NCBI GenBank assembly: GCA_964036045.1
Contig: OZ038378.1
Coordinates: 169,136,106-169,200,105 of the forward strand
Reading direction: 5' to 3'
DNA length: 64,000 nt
From: Eutreptiella sp. 'Long Island Sound 2002'
Taxonomy: Eukaryota > Euglenozoa > Euglenophyceae > Eutreptiales > Eutreptiaceae
Below the pieces are notes generated by a model that saw only the letters and a list, made by a program, of their open reading frames with translations, searched no databases and was not told where the DNA came from. Within the stretch, counting starts at the first letter, position 1, and the number at the start of each line of letters is the position of its first letter. The translations under genes were made by a program, and so were the position numbers. Shown here one piece after another: positions 43,300 to 54,560 of this stretch.

Positions 43300-43849
43300 T
43301 GTAAGTGCGGCTACCCTCCATTCGCGCAGATCTGAGGTCAATTCAGGTCAATGCACCCCCATTCAGTCAGATTCAGCTCATTTCCGGACATTTACATTTG
43401 GGAAGGCTACCAAATTGTTACCCGAACAGTTCCTGTATATTATGGACACGCCAGATTCAATTCTGGTGTCCGTTGCGGCTGAGATGGTCGCGTTCCGATG
43501 ATTTAATCGAATCGCCGGCGCGCGTACGCAAATCAAAACAGCCAAATATTTTTTCACAATCGGATTTTTTATAAATTATACAGGAAGATTGTTCCGGAAT
43601 TATATGTATCATATTATCCGCCTATATTTTTTTGTAGCCTGGGATTTTTTGCAAGTTTGTATCTTCATCTTCATTGTCTTCACTGTCGTGCTTGTACCTC
43701 ATGGACCCCAAGGGCAAGACCCCAGCACCGACCCCTCCATACCACCGGGACGCACAGAAGGGATACCTGCCCTCTGTTCCCTTTCCCCATGCCGGCCCTG
43801 AGCCCTCCGGCCATGCTCCGCGGAGCTTTCTCAAAGGGAATAGCTTAGA
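43300..43849 (+). repeat. 5' LTR of element Y
   Basis: Starts TGTAAG, resembling the TGTAAC start of the X LTR, and ends GCTTAGA directly before a perfect primer site. About 550 bases, AT-rich in its second quarter. The left flank is A-2 pol (identical to A-1 up to gtgcagt, then a probable CC to TT change). It contains the first 49 codons of the Y gag. Confidence 0.72.
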
Positions 43850-46654
43850 TGGTAGCAGAGCAGCCTTCAGCCTCGAGGTTATAGGTATGGAGTACGAGTC
43901 CGACCAACCGGACAGTGATGACGAGAGCATCTGTGATCTAGATGATCCAGATGGCTCACAGGACGGCGTAGAATGTTGCATAGTTGCGACATTCTCCGAA
44001 GAGTTAGGGATTCCTTGCCAGAATCCTGACTGCCCCAGGTACATACCCATTCCTCACCCCAGCTCAGTCCCCGATCCCAGTCGAGAAGCCGGGCCCCCAA
44101 CCGGCCCTTCACCGGGCGCTGGTCCCAGCGGAGTGTACGGCTCCTTGGGTGAAGGATCATCGAGTCAGGAGGACGACATTTGTCTCCCATCCAAGGAAAG
44201 CATGCAGGTACATCAAGATCCGCCGATCGCAAGTGGTCCAGGAGAGATGCCCACCAGAATGACACCTACGCCTGCGGAAATCGACCTGCTGCTCCAGAAC
44301 ATCATCAAGCAGGCCGTCTCCGCCAAGTTGGACACTCAAATCCAGGAGTCCCAGGAACGCTTGAGGATCAAACTCCAGAGGATCAAAAGCCTACAGCGAC
44401 TGGATTTGTATGATCAATGGTGCCTGCAAATTCACCATTGCTGCTGCAGGTTTCACCGAGAACATCCGCCGGTGCCAGTCAAGTCCACCGCCAAGACGAT
44501 GGAGGTCCATGTGGTGTCGCTGGAGTCGGCGTAGGAACATTCCTTTCTCAAGGTGGCGCAGGAAGAATCTCAAGAACTGCCTGCCGCGAACACCATCGAG
44601 AGTTGGCTGAACGAGCAAGAAGACGTGGTAAGGAAGCCAGAATCAATTGGATCGCGGTCCGAAACTGCCTCTCATGTGTCCTGTGCCCACCACTGCTCGT
44701 GTCGGAAAGAAATCGCCACCCTAGCTGCTGAGAATCAGGCGATTAAATTTAATCAGGAAAAACTCTTCCACTTTTTTTCGATGGGAAGATCTTTCGCTCA
44801 CCCCTCCTCTCATTTGCCAGATCCACCAGTCGGATCTACCTGTTCGGTAGCCGATGAAGCGACTGAAGTTTTTTCACTCGCGCCCACCACAGATTCCAGA
44901 GCGGAAGAACAAAACAAAAAACCCTGAAGAACTAAAAGAAAGAGTTTTTGAGAGTAAAAATCCTCAGCGTGTTTCAGAAGCGAGGACCAAAAAGAAAACC
45001 GAAGTTTTGGCCGAGAAAAGATCCACTGATCCCATGATTGCGGCTCAGGTTTTGCTCGCCCAGAGTCTTCTGGGCGCCGCCGGCGTCTCAGGTGCTGCCC
45101 AGGTCAATCCCATCCTGGCGGGTGGTGGCGGCATTGAAGACATTATTAACCCTGTGAGGGCTAAACTGAGAGCCATTGCAAAACAACCAAAATACAATGG
45201 CAACCCTCGCCGGTGGGCTGTTTTTAAAAGAGAATTTTCTCTGTGGGTTGGGAAGAACAAGCTTCGAGACGACGAGAAGCTTGATGCTCTTCTCCAGTGT
45301 TTGGAGGGTCCCATTCGTGATACGTGGATTAAATCCTACACTGATAGGGCTGATGCCTCTAACCCACTCACCTACAGTGAATTGTTTGCTCTGCTTGAGG
45401 GACAAGGAAATAGGTTGCCTGAAGACCATTACCGAACCCTCCTCACCTCTTTCCCGAACAGTCCCAAACTCATTCTCCACGGGGTTCAGAATAAGCGACT
45501 CCGCTTTAGAAAATCTGGTGAACGAGGCTGAGAGTGCTGGGGAACATCTGTCAGATGGCGAATTAAAGGCCATCATCTTCCCGAAAATGCCTGCCGACAC
45601 GGCTGCATCGCTGAGGCAGGAGCAGTCCAACGAGAAGATGAAATCCTGGTGGACTGAAGTCACAGGATTCCCTAAGGGCTCAGGTCGTTTTCAGGTCGGA
45701 GATGCCCTTAAAAAGTGCTCGCCCACTAACTTTTCCAAGTGTAAGGAAAAGGACGGTGCTTGGAGATTGAAAATTGCGGAGAAGGAGGACAGAGATATTT
45801 TCAATGAAGTGTTGAACCGAGGCGTCTCCTTTGGAGGAACTCGGCTCGTGGCAAAGCCGTGGGTTTTCAGCTTCACGCCCACTGAACTGTCGGAGGAGTT
45901 GGAAACATTGGCGGATGCCAATCATCAGCAATTCCATGAAGGATTGAGCCGAACTCCCCCCTCTAAAGGTGGAAATCAGAAGAATGTAAATAACACGCAG
46001 TCGAAAGACTGTGCCATTTGTTTGTCCTTCGGTCACACCAACCGTGCCAAGTGGCATTCCATTGAGAATCATTGGTGGAATAAGACCGATGCGGAAAGAG
46101 TGGCACAAGAAGCCAGCAAGGATCCGCCCAAAGCCCCTGTAAAGAAGGTGGATGAAAATCGCCAATCGACGCCCAGCGGAAAAGGTAGAGGCAGTAAAGG
46201 CCAGCAGACTTCTGGAGGCAAGGGAAACCAGGGCCAATCCAGCCAAGGACGCTCTCCAGAAAATTTTAAAAATGGAAATGGTAAGTCCAATTCTGCCAAG
46301 GGTAATGGTGGAAAAGGCAATTTTTCCAAGGGAAAAGGCCAATCCAGTGGCCAATTCTCGGGACATTCCAAGGGAATGAGCGCTGGTAAGGGCAAGGAAA
46401 CCTCCCAGGGCACGAAAGGTGGACGAGGGAAAGGATCATCTGGTCAGCGGAACTCTCATTCAGGTCGTGGTGCATCAGTGCACCAAGTTGCTGGTTCCGA
46501 CGAGGATTATTATAATAATGTGACGACGGAGGACCAGGATGCCCCCGATGAAGAAGGGAATCTTGGCGAAGAAGGTCTGGGAGACCAGTGGGAGGACGAG
46601 GACGGTTCCTGGGAAACCCTGCAGCAGGAGTACGAGGGAGATCATCAAGAATAA
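43703..46654 (+). pseudogene. gag: Gag of element Y, with two stops and two frameshifts
   Basis: ATG at 43703 lies in the LTR. The frame crosses the primer site and runs to a TAG at 44532-44534, continues in the same frame to a TGA at 44925, moves to another frame for 44854-45531, then to a third for about 45490-46654. The coding order matches the X Gag: zinc-ribbon-like cysteines, a C-S-C coiled-coil region, a capsid-like segment (L-P-E-D-H-Y-R), a C-A-I-C...H...H zinc motif and a long Gly/Lys/Ser tail with an acidic end. Family clear, copy inactive. Introns instead of frameshifts are possible but I see no GT-AG pair that repairs both. Confidence 0.78.
43850..43860 (+). other. Primer binding site of element Y
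   Basis: TGGTAGCAGAG, an 11-base perfect initiator-Met tRNA primer site, located inside the open gag frame. Confidence 0.8.
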
Positions 46655-47047
46655 AGGCGCCAAGTTTGTGTGGCCACCCCACACACAATCAGGCGTTTTC
46701 CTGAATGTCTGATCGTGGACATTGGAGCGTTGTCTGTAGGACCACCGCCAGTTCAGGCGGATGGAGATAGGAATGTTGTGGAAATCGGTGTTCCCAACAA
46801 ATACCAAGCTCGTCAATTCATTCGTCGTCTGTGGGTTACTGACAAGAAGGGGAAGAAACACCTTGCTACGTGTCTTTGTGACAATGGAAGGGAAGTGAAT
46901 CTTCAGTCAGAAAGTCTTTTACCAGACGAATGTGTGGACACTTCGCCGCACCCCGTTAACCTGGAAGGTGTTTCAGGTCATGCTCTTCCAGGAGGGAATA
47001 CTGAAGCGGTACCCAGAATATATGGCCCATGGCCCGGAGGCCTGTGA
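46655..47047 (+). pseudogene. Protease-like start of Y pol, truncated
   Basis: In the same frame as the Gag end, separated by TAA at 46652-46654. A C-D-N-G-R-E-V-N motif (D-N-G-S in the second copy at about 54790) sits where a retroviral-type aspartic protease has D-T/S-G. RT, RNase H and integrase do not follow; the frame ends in a 41-base tandem repeat. The D-N-G variant may mean a dead protease or a different fold. Confidence 0.5.
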
Positions 47048-47102
47048 GCGGTCACACCCGTTATGGCCCATGGCCCGGAGGCCTGTGAGCCGTCACACCC
47101 GT
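47021..47102 (+). repeat. Two tandem 41-base units
   Basis: A unit beginning tatggcccatggcccggagg occurs twice in a row, and again as a pair at about 54929-55009 in the duplicated copy. Confidence 0.85.
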
Positions 47103-47225
47103 GCGGAAGCCGTTGACACCGGCTGTCAGCGGGATATCCCTGTTCTCTAACCCGCGAAATCTGGAATCCGATTTCTAACCTTTAAATCGATGTGGAATTA
47201 CCATAGTTTTACTGTCTTGGTCGAT

Positions 47226-47266
47226 TTGCGGTTAGAAATCGGTGAAATACCCGATTTCTACCGCAA
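47226..47266. other. Strong hairpin with 8-base loop
   Basis: GCGGTTAGAAATCGG pairs with CCGATTTCTACCGC around the loop tgaaatac, with one bulged T. A second copy of the left arm's complement lies just upstream (about 47169-47180). Conserved in the duplicate at about 55132-55172. Confidence 0.7.
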
Positions 47267-47636
47267 TTTCTAATTGTCGTGAAATCGCCGCAAGACGTCG
47301 CCCGTTCCTTGCTCTTCATTAGATGATTCTGTAGAATGATCTTTCTTGAAGTTAAGACTGAAACACTCTTCGAGTGATCCGCAATTTTTTCCTTGATAGA
47401 ACGCATCGCGTCCCAGATTTTTCCCAGAAAATCTGGGCGGCGGAAGGCGCTTTGAACCCCCAAGTGAAATAACAAAGGTTACGAGCATTCAAGCGCCCAA
47501 GGACGAATTAACGTGCCTCATAGGCACTGTGTATGAGGTTTTGCCCCCCACAGTCATAGGGTGAGGCCAAAGGATCCCAACTCCATAGGCCCAAAGGGTT
47601 ATTCATTTTGAGTGTTCTTCAAGAAGTGCGCTTTTT

Positions 47637-47661
47637 CACGTACTTGGCGTCCAAGTACGTG
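47637..47661. other. Perfect 11-bp inverted repeat with 3-base spacer
   Basis: CACGTACTTGG, CGT, CCAAGTACGTG. Unchanged in the duplicate at 55543-55567. Could be a protein-binding palindrome or a hairpin; role unknown. Confidence 0.78.
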
Positions 47662-49669
47662 TAGAAGTATGTTGAGTTGGCGTTTTCTCCCTCTTTGCTT
47701 GCCTCTACATCCGGGGCATATCACTTGTCTTCCCCGGATAGTACATATATGATCTCCATATATATATTGGCAATATATTTTGCGTGCATGCTAAAATTCG
47801 GCTTTCCGAAAGGAGGTCGATTTTCGACCAAAGCACTTGAATGCGTGTTAAGGGACCAAAGTTACTTTAGAATATAGGCATACTTTGATTCTAGCCCACT
47901 GGGTTGGGTGTAGAAGGCGAGGGTAGGGTTGTATGCCATATTTGGTGTCATATCACGTGCCCATTTGGCGGGTGCACCATTCCAGGACTAACCCGCCAAT
48001 GGACCTCATATCGCACGAAGCCCTTGATTGTACTCCCAACCAACACTGGCAAGCCTAACCTTTGTGAAGGGACGCTTGTGGAGCGCTCCCGAAGCGATGC
48101 GTTCCGAGCAACGTGTGTTTTTTGCAATATTCCATTTTTGCATGTGCCCACTTGTGAGGCAGCGCGCGCGGCCTTCCAAAGCGCCCCAAGTGGAGCACAT
48201 ATGTGGAATCTAAGGTCATTGGTGTTGAGTCATTGTGTTTAGAAGGATTGGTCGATTACTCAATCCAAGCCAAAGTTATTATAATATATTTGTGGAGTTT
48301 TCAGGGCACTTTTGCGTGTTTTTCCGCCAACATTGCCGTTTTTTGCCCGTCATGATGTCAAGTGGCGACAGTGTATCTCAACGTTGCGCTCAATTGACAT
48401 CATGACCCAAGTATTTTTTGAGGGTACATACTTCGGTGCCCAGCATATCTTGGACCCGGCGAATAACTCCTCTTGGGCTTGGCATACCGTGGCCGCCATG
48501 TTGGCAATTTGGGACGATCCCAAATCATGGGCTCACCTGGCTACCCTGCCATTCCCAAAACCGGACCCCGTCCCTCCCAACCCCTACCCCCTAATGCCCC
48601 CATGCTACAGCGACCCCCACCAGCTACATCCCCACCACGCCCCAGCACAACCAGGCCCCGCGAACCACCCACCCCACATAGCGCACATCACCGCACCACA
48701 CCATCACGTATTCCACCACCACCAGCCCCTGCCACCACACCCACCAACGCCGGGGTACCACACACAACCGGCACCCCCTCCACACCACCACCACGCGGTC
48801 CAGCACCACCCGCCGCCCCCGCTACACGGGCACACGACATACGAGCCAGGGTACACCCCCATGGACCCGCGAGGAGCCGCGCACGCACACCAGCAACACC
48901 AATGCCCAGTAGGAGCGCCCCACCACCACCAACAGCCCCCCAACCCACACCCCATACCAGCGAGCACCATCCACCAGCAGCCACCCATCACATACGGACC
49001 ACAGCCCCACCCGGGGGCTCATGCGGCCGCCTCCCACCCGCACCCCGGCACCACAACCAGTCAAGAACCGCAAAGGCCACACGACGCACACACACAACAC
49101 CCACACGACCCACAGGGACGCCCAGACCCCCAGCCAGCACAACACCCACCCCCGCCCCCCCCCACCCCACCACCACCAGCAGCCCCCCCATCCACACCCC
49201 ATACCAGCGAGCACCATCCACCAGCAGCCACCCATTACATACGGACCACAGCCCCACCCGGACGCTCATGCGGCCGCCTCCCACCCACACCCCGGCACCA
49301 CAACCAGTCAAGAACCGCAAGGGCCGCACGGCGTACACACGCAACACCCACAAGACCCACAGGGACGCCCAGACCCCCAGCCAGCACAACACCCACCCCC
49401 GCCCCCCCCACCACCAACAGCGCCACCCCCACACCACCCCCCCCCCGCCCCCCCCCCGAGACCAGGCCACGGACACAACACGCGGCAGCCAGCACCGGAC
49501 AATTGACGTCGATACCCCCGCCGATACACGCCACCGCGAATCCCCCCTCCCGCGACCGCCACAAGAGACCCCATCACCGGACCCCACGCGCGACAACGAC
49601 GACCACCCCCCCCAAACCCACACCACCCCCCCCATCACACCCCGCACCACCAGCCGCCGCACCGGCCGA

Positions 49670-50763
49670 AACCTACGCCCTACACAACCCCGCAGCGGTA
49701 CGGCAGCACCTCCGGGGCCTCGGGGAACAGGACGTCGTGCTGTACCTCCGCACCTCCGGCACCAGCACCCCCGTCCGGGCGGCCACCCTGGTCCAGGCGG
49801 CCACCCTGGGGGAAGGCGTCAGAGACTTCCTCTTCGACGCCTTCCTCCACGTCGCCCGACAAGAGCGCCCCCCACGCGCCACCCCAGACGGCGAGAGCCC
49901 GCCCCCCACGGGGAGCCGGATCTGGGTGCCCCCCATCGACTGGGGGCGACACCTGGTCCCACACCCCGTGCCGGGGCGGGTGGACACCAAGGGCCGCACC
50001 CGCTACCACGAGCCCGACATGGCCCACCCCCCACCCGACGGCACCCCCGACAGCACCAAAGAGTGGGAGCGGGAAACATGGGTAGCCCAGACGGCCTCCC
50101 TGAGCAACTTCCGGCACCACGTCCCGGGGGACATCCCCACCCCCGACAAGCAGCAGCCAGCCCCCTCCACGTACATGACCCTCATGTACAATCTGCACTA
50201 CACCCTCTCCACCACCAACTACCACGCACCCACAGACCACTGGGTGGCACAAGGCCCCGACTCCCTCCTCCCCGCCAACTACACCCCCCCCCCACACAAC
50301 CCAGGCCCCGACACGTACGCCAGGGGGGACGACCCGGATGACCCCCACATCTGGGGCACGTGGGAACCCAAATTCCTGGACACGCTGCTCTCCATCCGCA
50401 GCGGCTACCAGGGCCTTGGTAGGGCGATGTATTGCCTCGCCAAGTGGACCCAACGGACCTGGGGGATCCCCACGGACCGATGGGTGTGGGTGGTCACGCT
50501 GCGCCCCCAGCAGAAGGGAAGCCCCCCCAAACCGCAGGGGACCCACCCCCCCACGCCCCACCACCCTACAACTATGCCCGTACATGGTGGCAGCCCGCCT
50601 CATGACGCTGCTGTGGCCGGGCCCAGACACCCCCACCCAAGACTACCCCCACCTCACAGAGGAGGACATGCCCGGCATCCAGCGATGCTTCTTCCAGACC
50701 CTCGACTACCTCCAGCAAACACACCCGCACGTCCTGGAGCAGATATGGCCACCCCCCGGGTAA
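49670..50763 (+). CDS. Unrecognised protein-like frame in Ins2 (one frameshift)
   Basis: From about 49670 the C-rich frame acquires a normal mix of residues, including many Trp, Tyr, Asp and Glu, e.g. R-I-W-V-P-P-I-D-W-G and W-E-P-K-F-L-D-T-L-L. Near 50530-50580 the protein-like character shifts to the next frame (M-V-A-A-R-L-M, then D-Y-P-H-L-T-E-E-D-M) and ends at a TAA at 50761-50763. I do not recognise the family. It may be the relic of an element-encoded protein. The longer open frame from 48312 is chimeric: its first 83 codons come from the flanking duplication. Confidence 0.4.
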
Positions 50764-51645
50764 CCCACGTGCCCGCGCAGCCGAGACAACGCCGCCACGC
50801 CAGCACCAGCACGCACGGATCACCAGGCAAAACGCGCGCACACGCCCGGTGCCCGAACCTGCACCCTCGTTCTCGCTACTTACAGGACCCAGCATCATAC
50901 GCCCGCCCCCGAGGCCCAGGACCCTCCGCCGTCTCCCACAGCCCTCTCCTGCGCCTCCGACTCCACAACCTCCACCACCACGACCACCTCATCCACCACC
51001 ACCACCACGTCCTCATCCAGCACTCCACCCCCCAGGCCGCGGGGGACACCTCCCAAACGGGCCTCCAAACCCGCCCCCACCGCGAGCAGCCCCGCCGCCG
51101 CCAAGGCCCACGCCCCCACGAAGCCCACACCCACGACCCGGCCGAAATCCAAGACCGCCGCCAAACAGCCACCCAAGCCCGCAGCCAAGCCCAAACCCAA
51201 GTCCAAACCCGGCGCCACGACGGCAGCGCGAGCCCGGCCCCCCGAGGACGTCCTCTATGACATCCGGCCCCAGCCGTCCCAGGCCCGAAGGCAGCAGCGC
51301 CCAGCGCGGCGCCCCCCCACCGTCACCGACGCCACCGCCACCACCTTCATGGCGGAGCGCGCCGCGGCCGAAGCGCGACGCACCTCGTCCCGCCACCTCT
51401 GAAAGCCCGCACCCCAGGCCCACGGACCGCTCACGACCAAGCCAGAACGACGCCAGGGTCCGCCAGCAGCGTCCCCGCCCCCCTACCAACCCTCGATGAC
51501 AGCCCACATACAACGCATGCCCCACTACCGCCGCCGCCGCGAGTCCCCGACCAACCCCGAGGCGGAGACCGTACGCGCACACCCGCGGGTCCACATCCGC
51601 GTGCGCCCCCACTCCCCACGCACCCCCACGGAACAGGACTAAGAG

Positions 51646-52194
51646 GAATCCCCCAGGCCCGCCACCGCCACAGGTCCCCACGACCCCGTCACACCCACCC
51701 ACGCCCACTGCTCAACCCAAGACCGCAGGCCCGCCCAGGAACAGTGGTGGCAGCGCTGGACCCACACGCAGCTCTGGGAGCTGCGAAAGTGGGCCCGGGG
51801 AGAGCCCTCCCTCGAGGGCCTGGTCCATCAACCCCGCAAGGGGTCGGTGGAAAACTGCCGCCTCCGGCCGGCGGGGGGCTGGATGCCGCAGGCCGCATGG
51901 GAACCCATGCTGGCCGATGCGCTCCGCCCCCTGGGAGTCCACCCCCGCAACCTCCCCGCGCCCCAGGACCACCCGTATGTCCTCAGGCGCCTGCGGGAGA
52001 CCCTCCAGGAAACGCAGCGAGACGGCATCCGCCTGTGGGACATCACGCAAAGCCCAGCCCCGCACAAACACACCCCCTCACCACCCCACAAGCGTCGGCG
52101 CACCGACAGCGGCGACACCCACAGCACCCCAGGAGCCCTGCGCGCCACACAACACGACGCGCCTGACCCCCCGGCCAGCGGCGCCGCCATCTAA
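51646..52194 (+). CDS. Second unrecognised protein-like frame in Ins2
   Basis: Open from just after a TAA at 51640-51642, with a Trp-rich start (Q-E-Q-W-W-Q-R-W) and a helical, basic middle (L-R-R-L-R-E-T-L-Q-E-T-Q), ending in TAA at 52192. First ATG is late (about 51883; a GTG is at 51847), so the true start is unclear. No family recognised. Confidence 0.35.
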   Translation, partial: ESPRPATATGPHDPVTPTHAHCSTQDRRPAQEQWWQRWTHTQLWELRKWARGEPSLEGLVHQPRKGSVENCRLRPAGGWMPQAAWEPMLADALRPLGVHPRNLPAPQDHPYVLRRLRETLQETQRDGIRLWDITQSPAPHKHTPSPPHKRRRTDSGDTHSTPGALRATQHDAPDPPASGAAI

Positions 52195-52811
52195 CCCCTT
52201 TACCCAGCAAACCACCACCACGGGGCGCCACGCCAGGCCCCGCCCAGAAGTTACCAAACGAACCGGACGCCGAAGGAAGCCAACGCACACGACAACGAGC
52301 GCCACTACGCCCAAAGGCACCGAACCCAGGCTCGCTACCGTCGCAACCGCCTAACCGAGCCAGAACCCAAGCACAAATCAAACCCGAGCCACACCCCAAA
52401 ACCGCTAACCCTTGACTCCTGACCAAGCCCGCCGAGGGAACACCGTAACCACAACCCACACCCACAGCCCACACAGACGCCTAACCAGCCAGCGCCAGAA
52501 GCAAAGAGACACCTCACCAAACCCACCCTGACCCAAGCCCGTGTACATCAGGACGCGCGAGCCGCACCCCTGGGGCGCGACCGCCGCCACAGCACCGACG
52601 ACACACGCCAGAGGACACAACGCTATTGCACCGCCGCACCAGCTGCCCATGCCTGTGCCTGCAGTGTACGCGCGCCCCTGTTTTTCTCTTTTTTGTTTTT
52701 TCTTTTTTTTTCCAAAAAAAAAAAAAACAAGTAAATAAAAAAAAACGAAAATTAGGGGGGGAGGAAGAGGGACACAACCACCCATGGCACACGCGCACCG
52801 CACACAGCACG

Positions 52812-52990
52812 CACACCGGTGAACAGGAGCCCAGTGGCCCAGGACACCGCACATGCAACACAACACACAGAGCGAGGACACCGGTGAACAGGAGCCAGCC
52901 GGCCCAGGACACCGCAGATGCACCACAGCAAACCGCGCGGGCACACCGGTGAACAGGAGCCCAGCGGCCCAGGACACTGCACACACGTAG
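52812..52990 (+). repeat. Three tandem units of about 65 bases
   Basis: Units starting ACACCGGTGAACAGGAGCC near 52812, 52878 and 52943, each followed by a GGCCCAGGACACYGCA word. Confidence 0.85.
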
Positions 52991-53545
52991 GGCGGACGAG
53001 GGACAGGAAAGAACCAATACCCCATGGATCGGACGCACTGGGGCGACCCAGCCGACCCACCGGGCCAGTGGCAGGAGCGGTACTCCAAGGCCACTGGTCC
53101 TAGCCCGGCCAGGCTGCATCGGGGACCATGGCAAACGTCACCCGGAGCCATGGAAGCAACCGGTGAATGGCGAGCCGGTACACAGTCCAGGAGGGGGTCA
53201 CCTGCCAAGCAGAGTGGCCCCGCAACTCAAGCCACAAGGGTGAGGCGGTCGTACCGTAGACTCGCGGGAGCAATACCCCTTGTGGTGAGAGATACTCCAC
53301 ACGGCTGGGCAGCCCCCCAGAGCTGCCGCCCAAAGGAGGGGGCATGTAGCCCTACCCATGGACACATGTGGGGACACCCTCCCACCTGGGACACATGGAC
53401 CGCGTGGCCGCGACAATGCCTTCCCAAGCACATGCGGGAGCGGCTCAAGAGGCACCTGACATAGGGCAGTGGGAGGGACAGGACGTCCTCTTGGTAAGAC
53501 CTTCTTCCTGCAATGTCAAAGGAGGCATCCCGAGCTCCCGAAGAT

Positions 53546-53561
53546 ACCTACCTACCTACCT
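53546..53561 (+). repeat. (ACCT)4 tail of Ins2
   Basis: Four ACCT units directly before the second copy of the target duplication. Confidence 0.85.
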
Positions 53562-54560
53562 GAAGTCACAGGATTCCCTAAGGGCTCAGGTCGTTTTCAG
53601 GTCGGAGATGCCCTTAAAAAGTGCTCGCCCACTAACTTTTCCAAGTGTAAGGAAAAGGACGGTGCTTGGAGATTGAAATTTGCGGAGAAGGAGGACAGAG
53701 ATATTTTCAATGAAGTGGTGAACCGAGGCGTCTCCTTTGGAGGAACTCGGCTCGTGGCAAAGCCGTGGGTTTTCAGCTTCACGCCCACTGAACTGTCAGA
53801 GGAGTTGGAAACATTTGCGGATGCCAATCATCAGCAATTCCATGAATGATTGAGCCGAAATCCCCCCTCTAAAGGTGGAAATCAGAAGAATGTAAATAAC
53901 ACGCAGTCGAAAGACTGTGCCATTTGTTTGTCCTTCGGTCACACCAACCGTGCCAAGTGGCATTCCACTGAGAATCATTGGTGGAATAAGACCGATGCGG
54001 AAAGAGTGGCACCAGAAGCCAGCAAGGATCCGCCCAAAGCCCCTGTAAAGAAGGTGGATGAAAATCGCCACTCGACGCCCAGCGGAAAAGGTAAAGGCAG
54101 TAAAGGCCAGCAGACTTCTGGAGGCAAGGGAAACCAGGGCCAATCCAGCCAAGGACGCTCTCCAGAAAATTTTAAAAATGGAAATGGTAAGTCCAATTCT
54201 GCCAAGGGTAATGGTGGAAAAGGCAATTTTTCCAAGGGAAAAGGCCAATCCAGTGGCCAATTCTCGGGACATTCCAAGGGAATGAGCGCTGGTAAGGGCA
54301 AGGAAACCTCCCAGGGCACGAAAGGTGGACGAGGGAAAGGATCATCTGGTCAGCGGAACTCTCATTCAGGTCGTGGTGCATCAGTGCACCAAGTTGCTGG
54401 TTCCGACGAGGATTATTATAATAATGTGACGACGGAGGACCAGGATGCCCCCGATGAAGAAGGGAATCTTGGCGAAGAAGGTCTGGGAGACCAGTGGGAG
54501 GACGAGGACGGTTCCTGGGAAACCCTGCAGCAGGAGTACGAGGGAGGTTATCAAGAATAA
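53560..54560 (+). pseudogene. gag: Second copy of the Y Gag C-terminal half
   Basis: Same frame and content as 45654-46654 (C-A-I-C zinc motif, Gly/Lys/Ser tail, acidic end). One extra nonsense change: GGA to TGA at 53847-53849. It lacks any start of its own. Confidence 0.85.

Larger units (their letters stand above)
45654..48561 (+). repeat. Left copy of the 2.9-kb direct duplication
   Basis: Covers the 3' half of Y gag, the protease fragment and about 1.5 kb of non-coding DNA. It is nearly identical to 53560-56465; I estimate 1-2% difference by eye. Ins2 lies exactly between the two copies. Confidence 0.9.
47103..48561. other. Non-coding DNA after the Y protease fragment
   Basis: Apart from the two inverted repeats listed and an AT-rich stretch near 47740-47790, I see nothing coding. 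The small frames are also present in the copy at 55010-56465 and show no codon bias. Confidence 0.5.
48562..53559 (+). mobile_element. Ins2: 5.0-kb C-rich, T-poor insert with (ACCT)4 tail
   Basis: Foreign sequence between the two copies of the 2.9-kb duplication. The first kilobase is Pro/His-coding-like C/A low complexity with an imperfect repeat of about 250-300 bases (for example near 48960 and 49200). The middle has protein-like stretches (49670-50763, 51646-52194), then a T-run/A-run block (52678-52747), a three-unit 65-base repeat and a unique 3' part ending in ACCT units. Same class as Ins1 by tail, strand bias and shared 3' words. Confidence 0.6.

Noticed and set aside
44534-45490. 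Introns explaining the breaks in the Y gag
   Set aside because: The interruptions are single stops and one-base shifts in otherwise collinear coding DNA; no GT-AG pair restores the frame without losing residues matched in X.
48312-49660. N-terminal 450 codons of the 982-codon frame in Ins2
   Set aside because: The first 83 codons are flanking duplicated DNA (the same start occurs at 56218), and the rest is Pro/His/Thr low complexity open in several frames. Only the later part looks protein-like.
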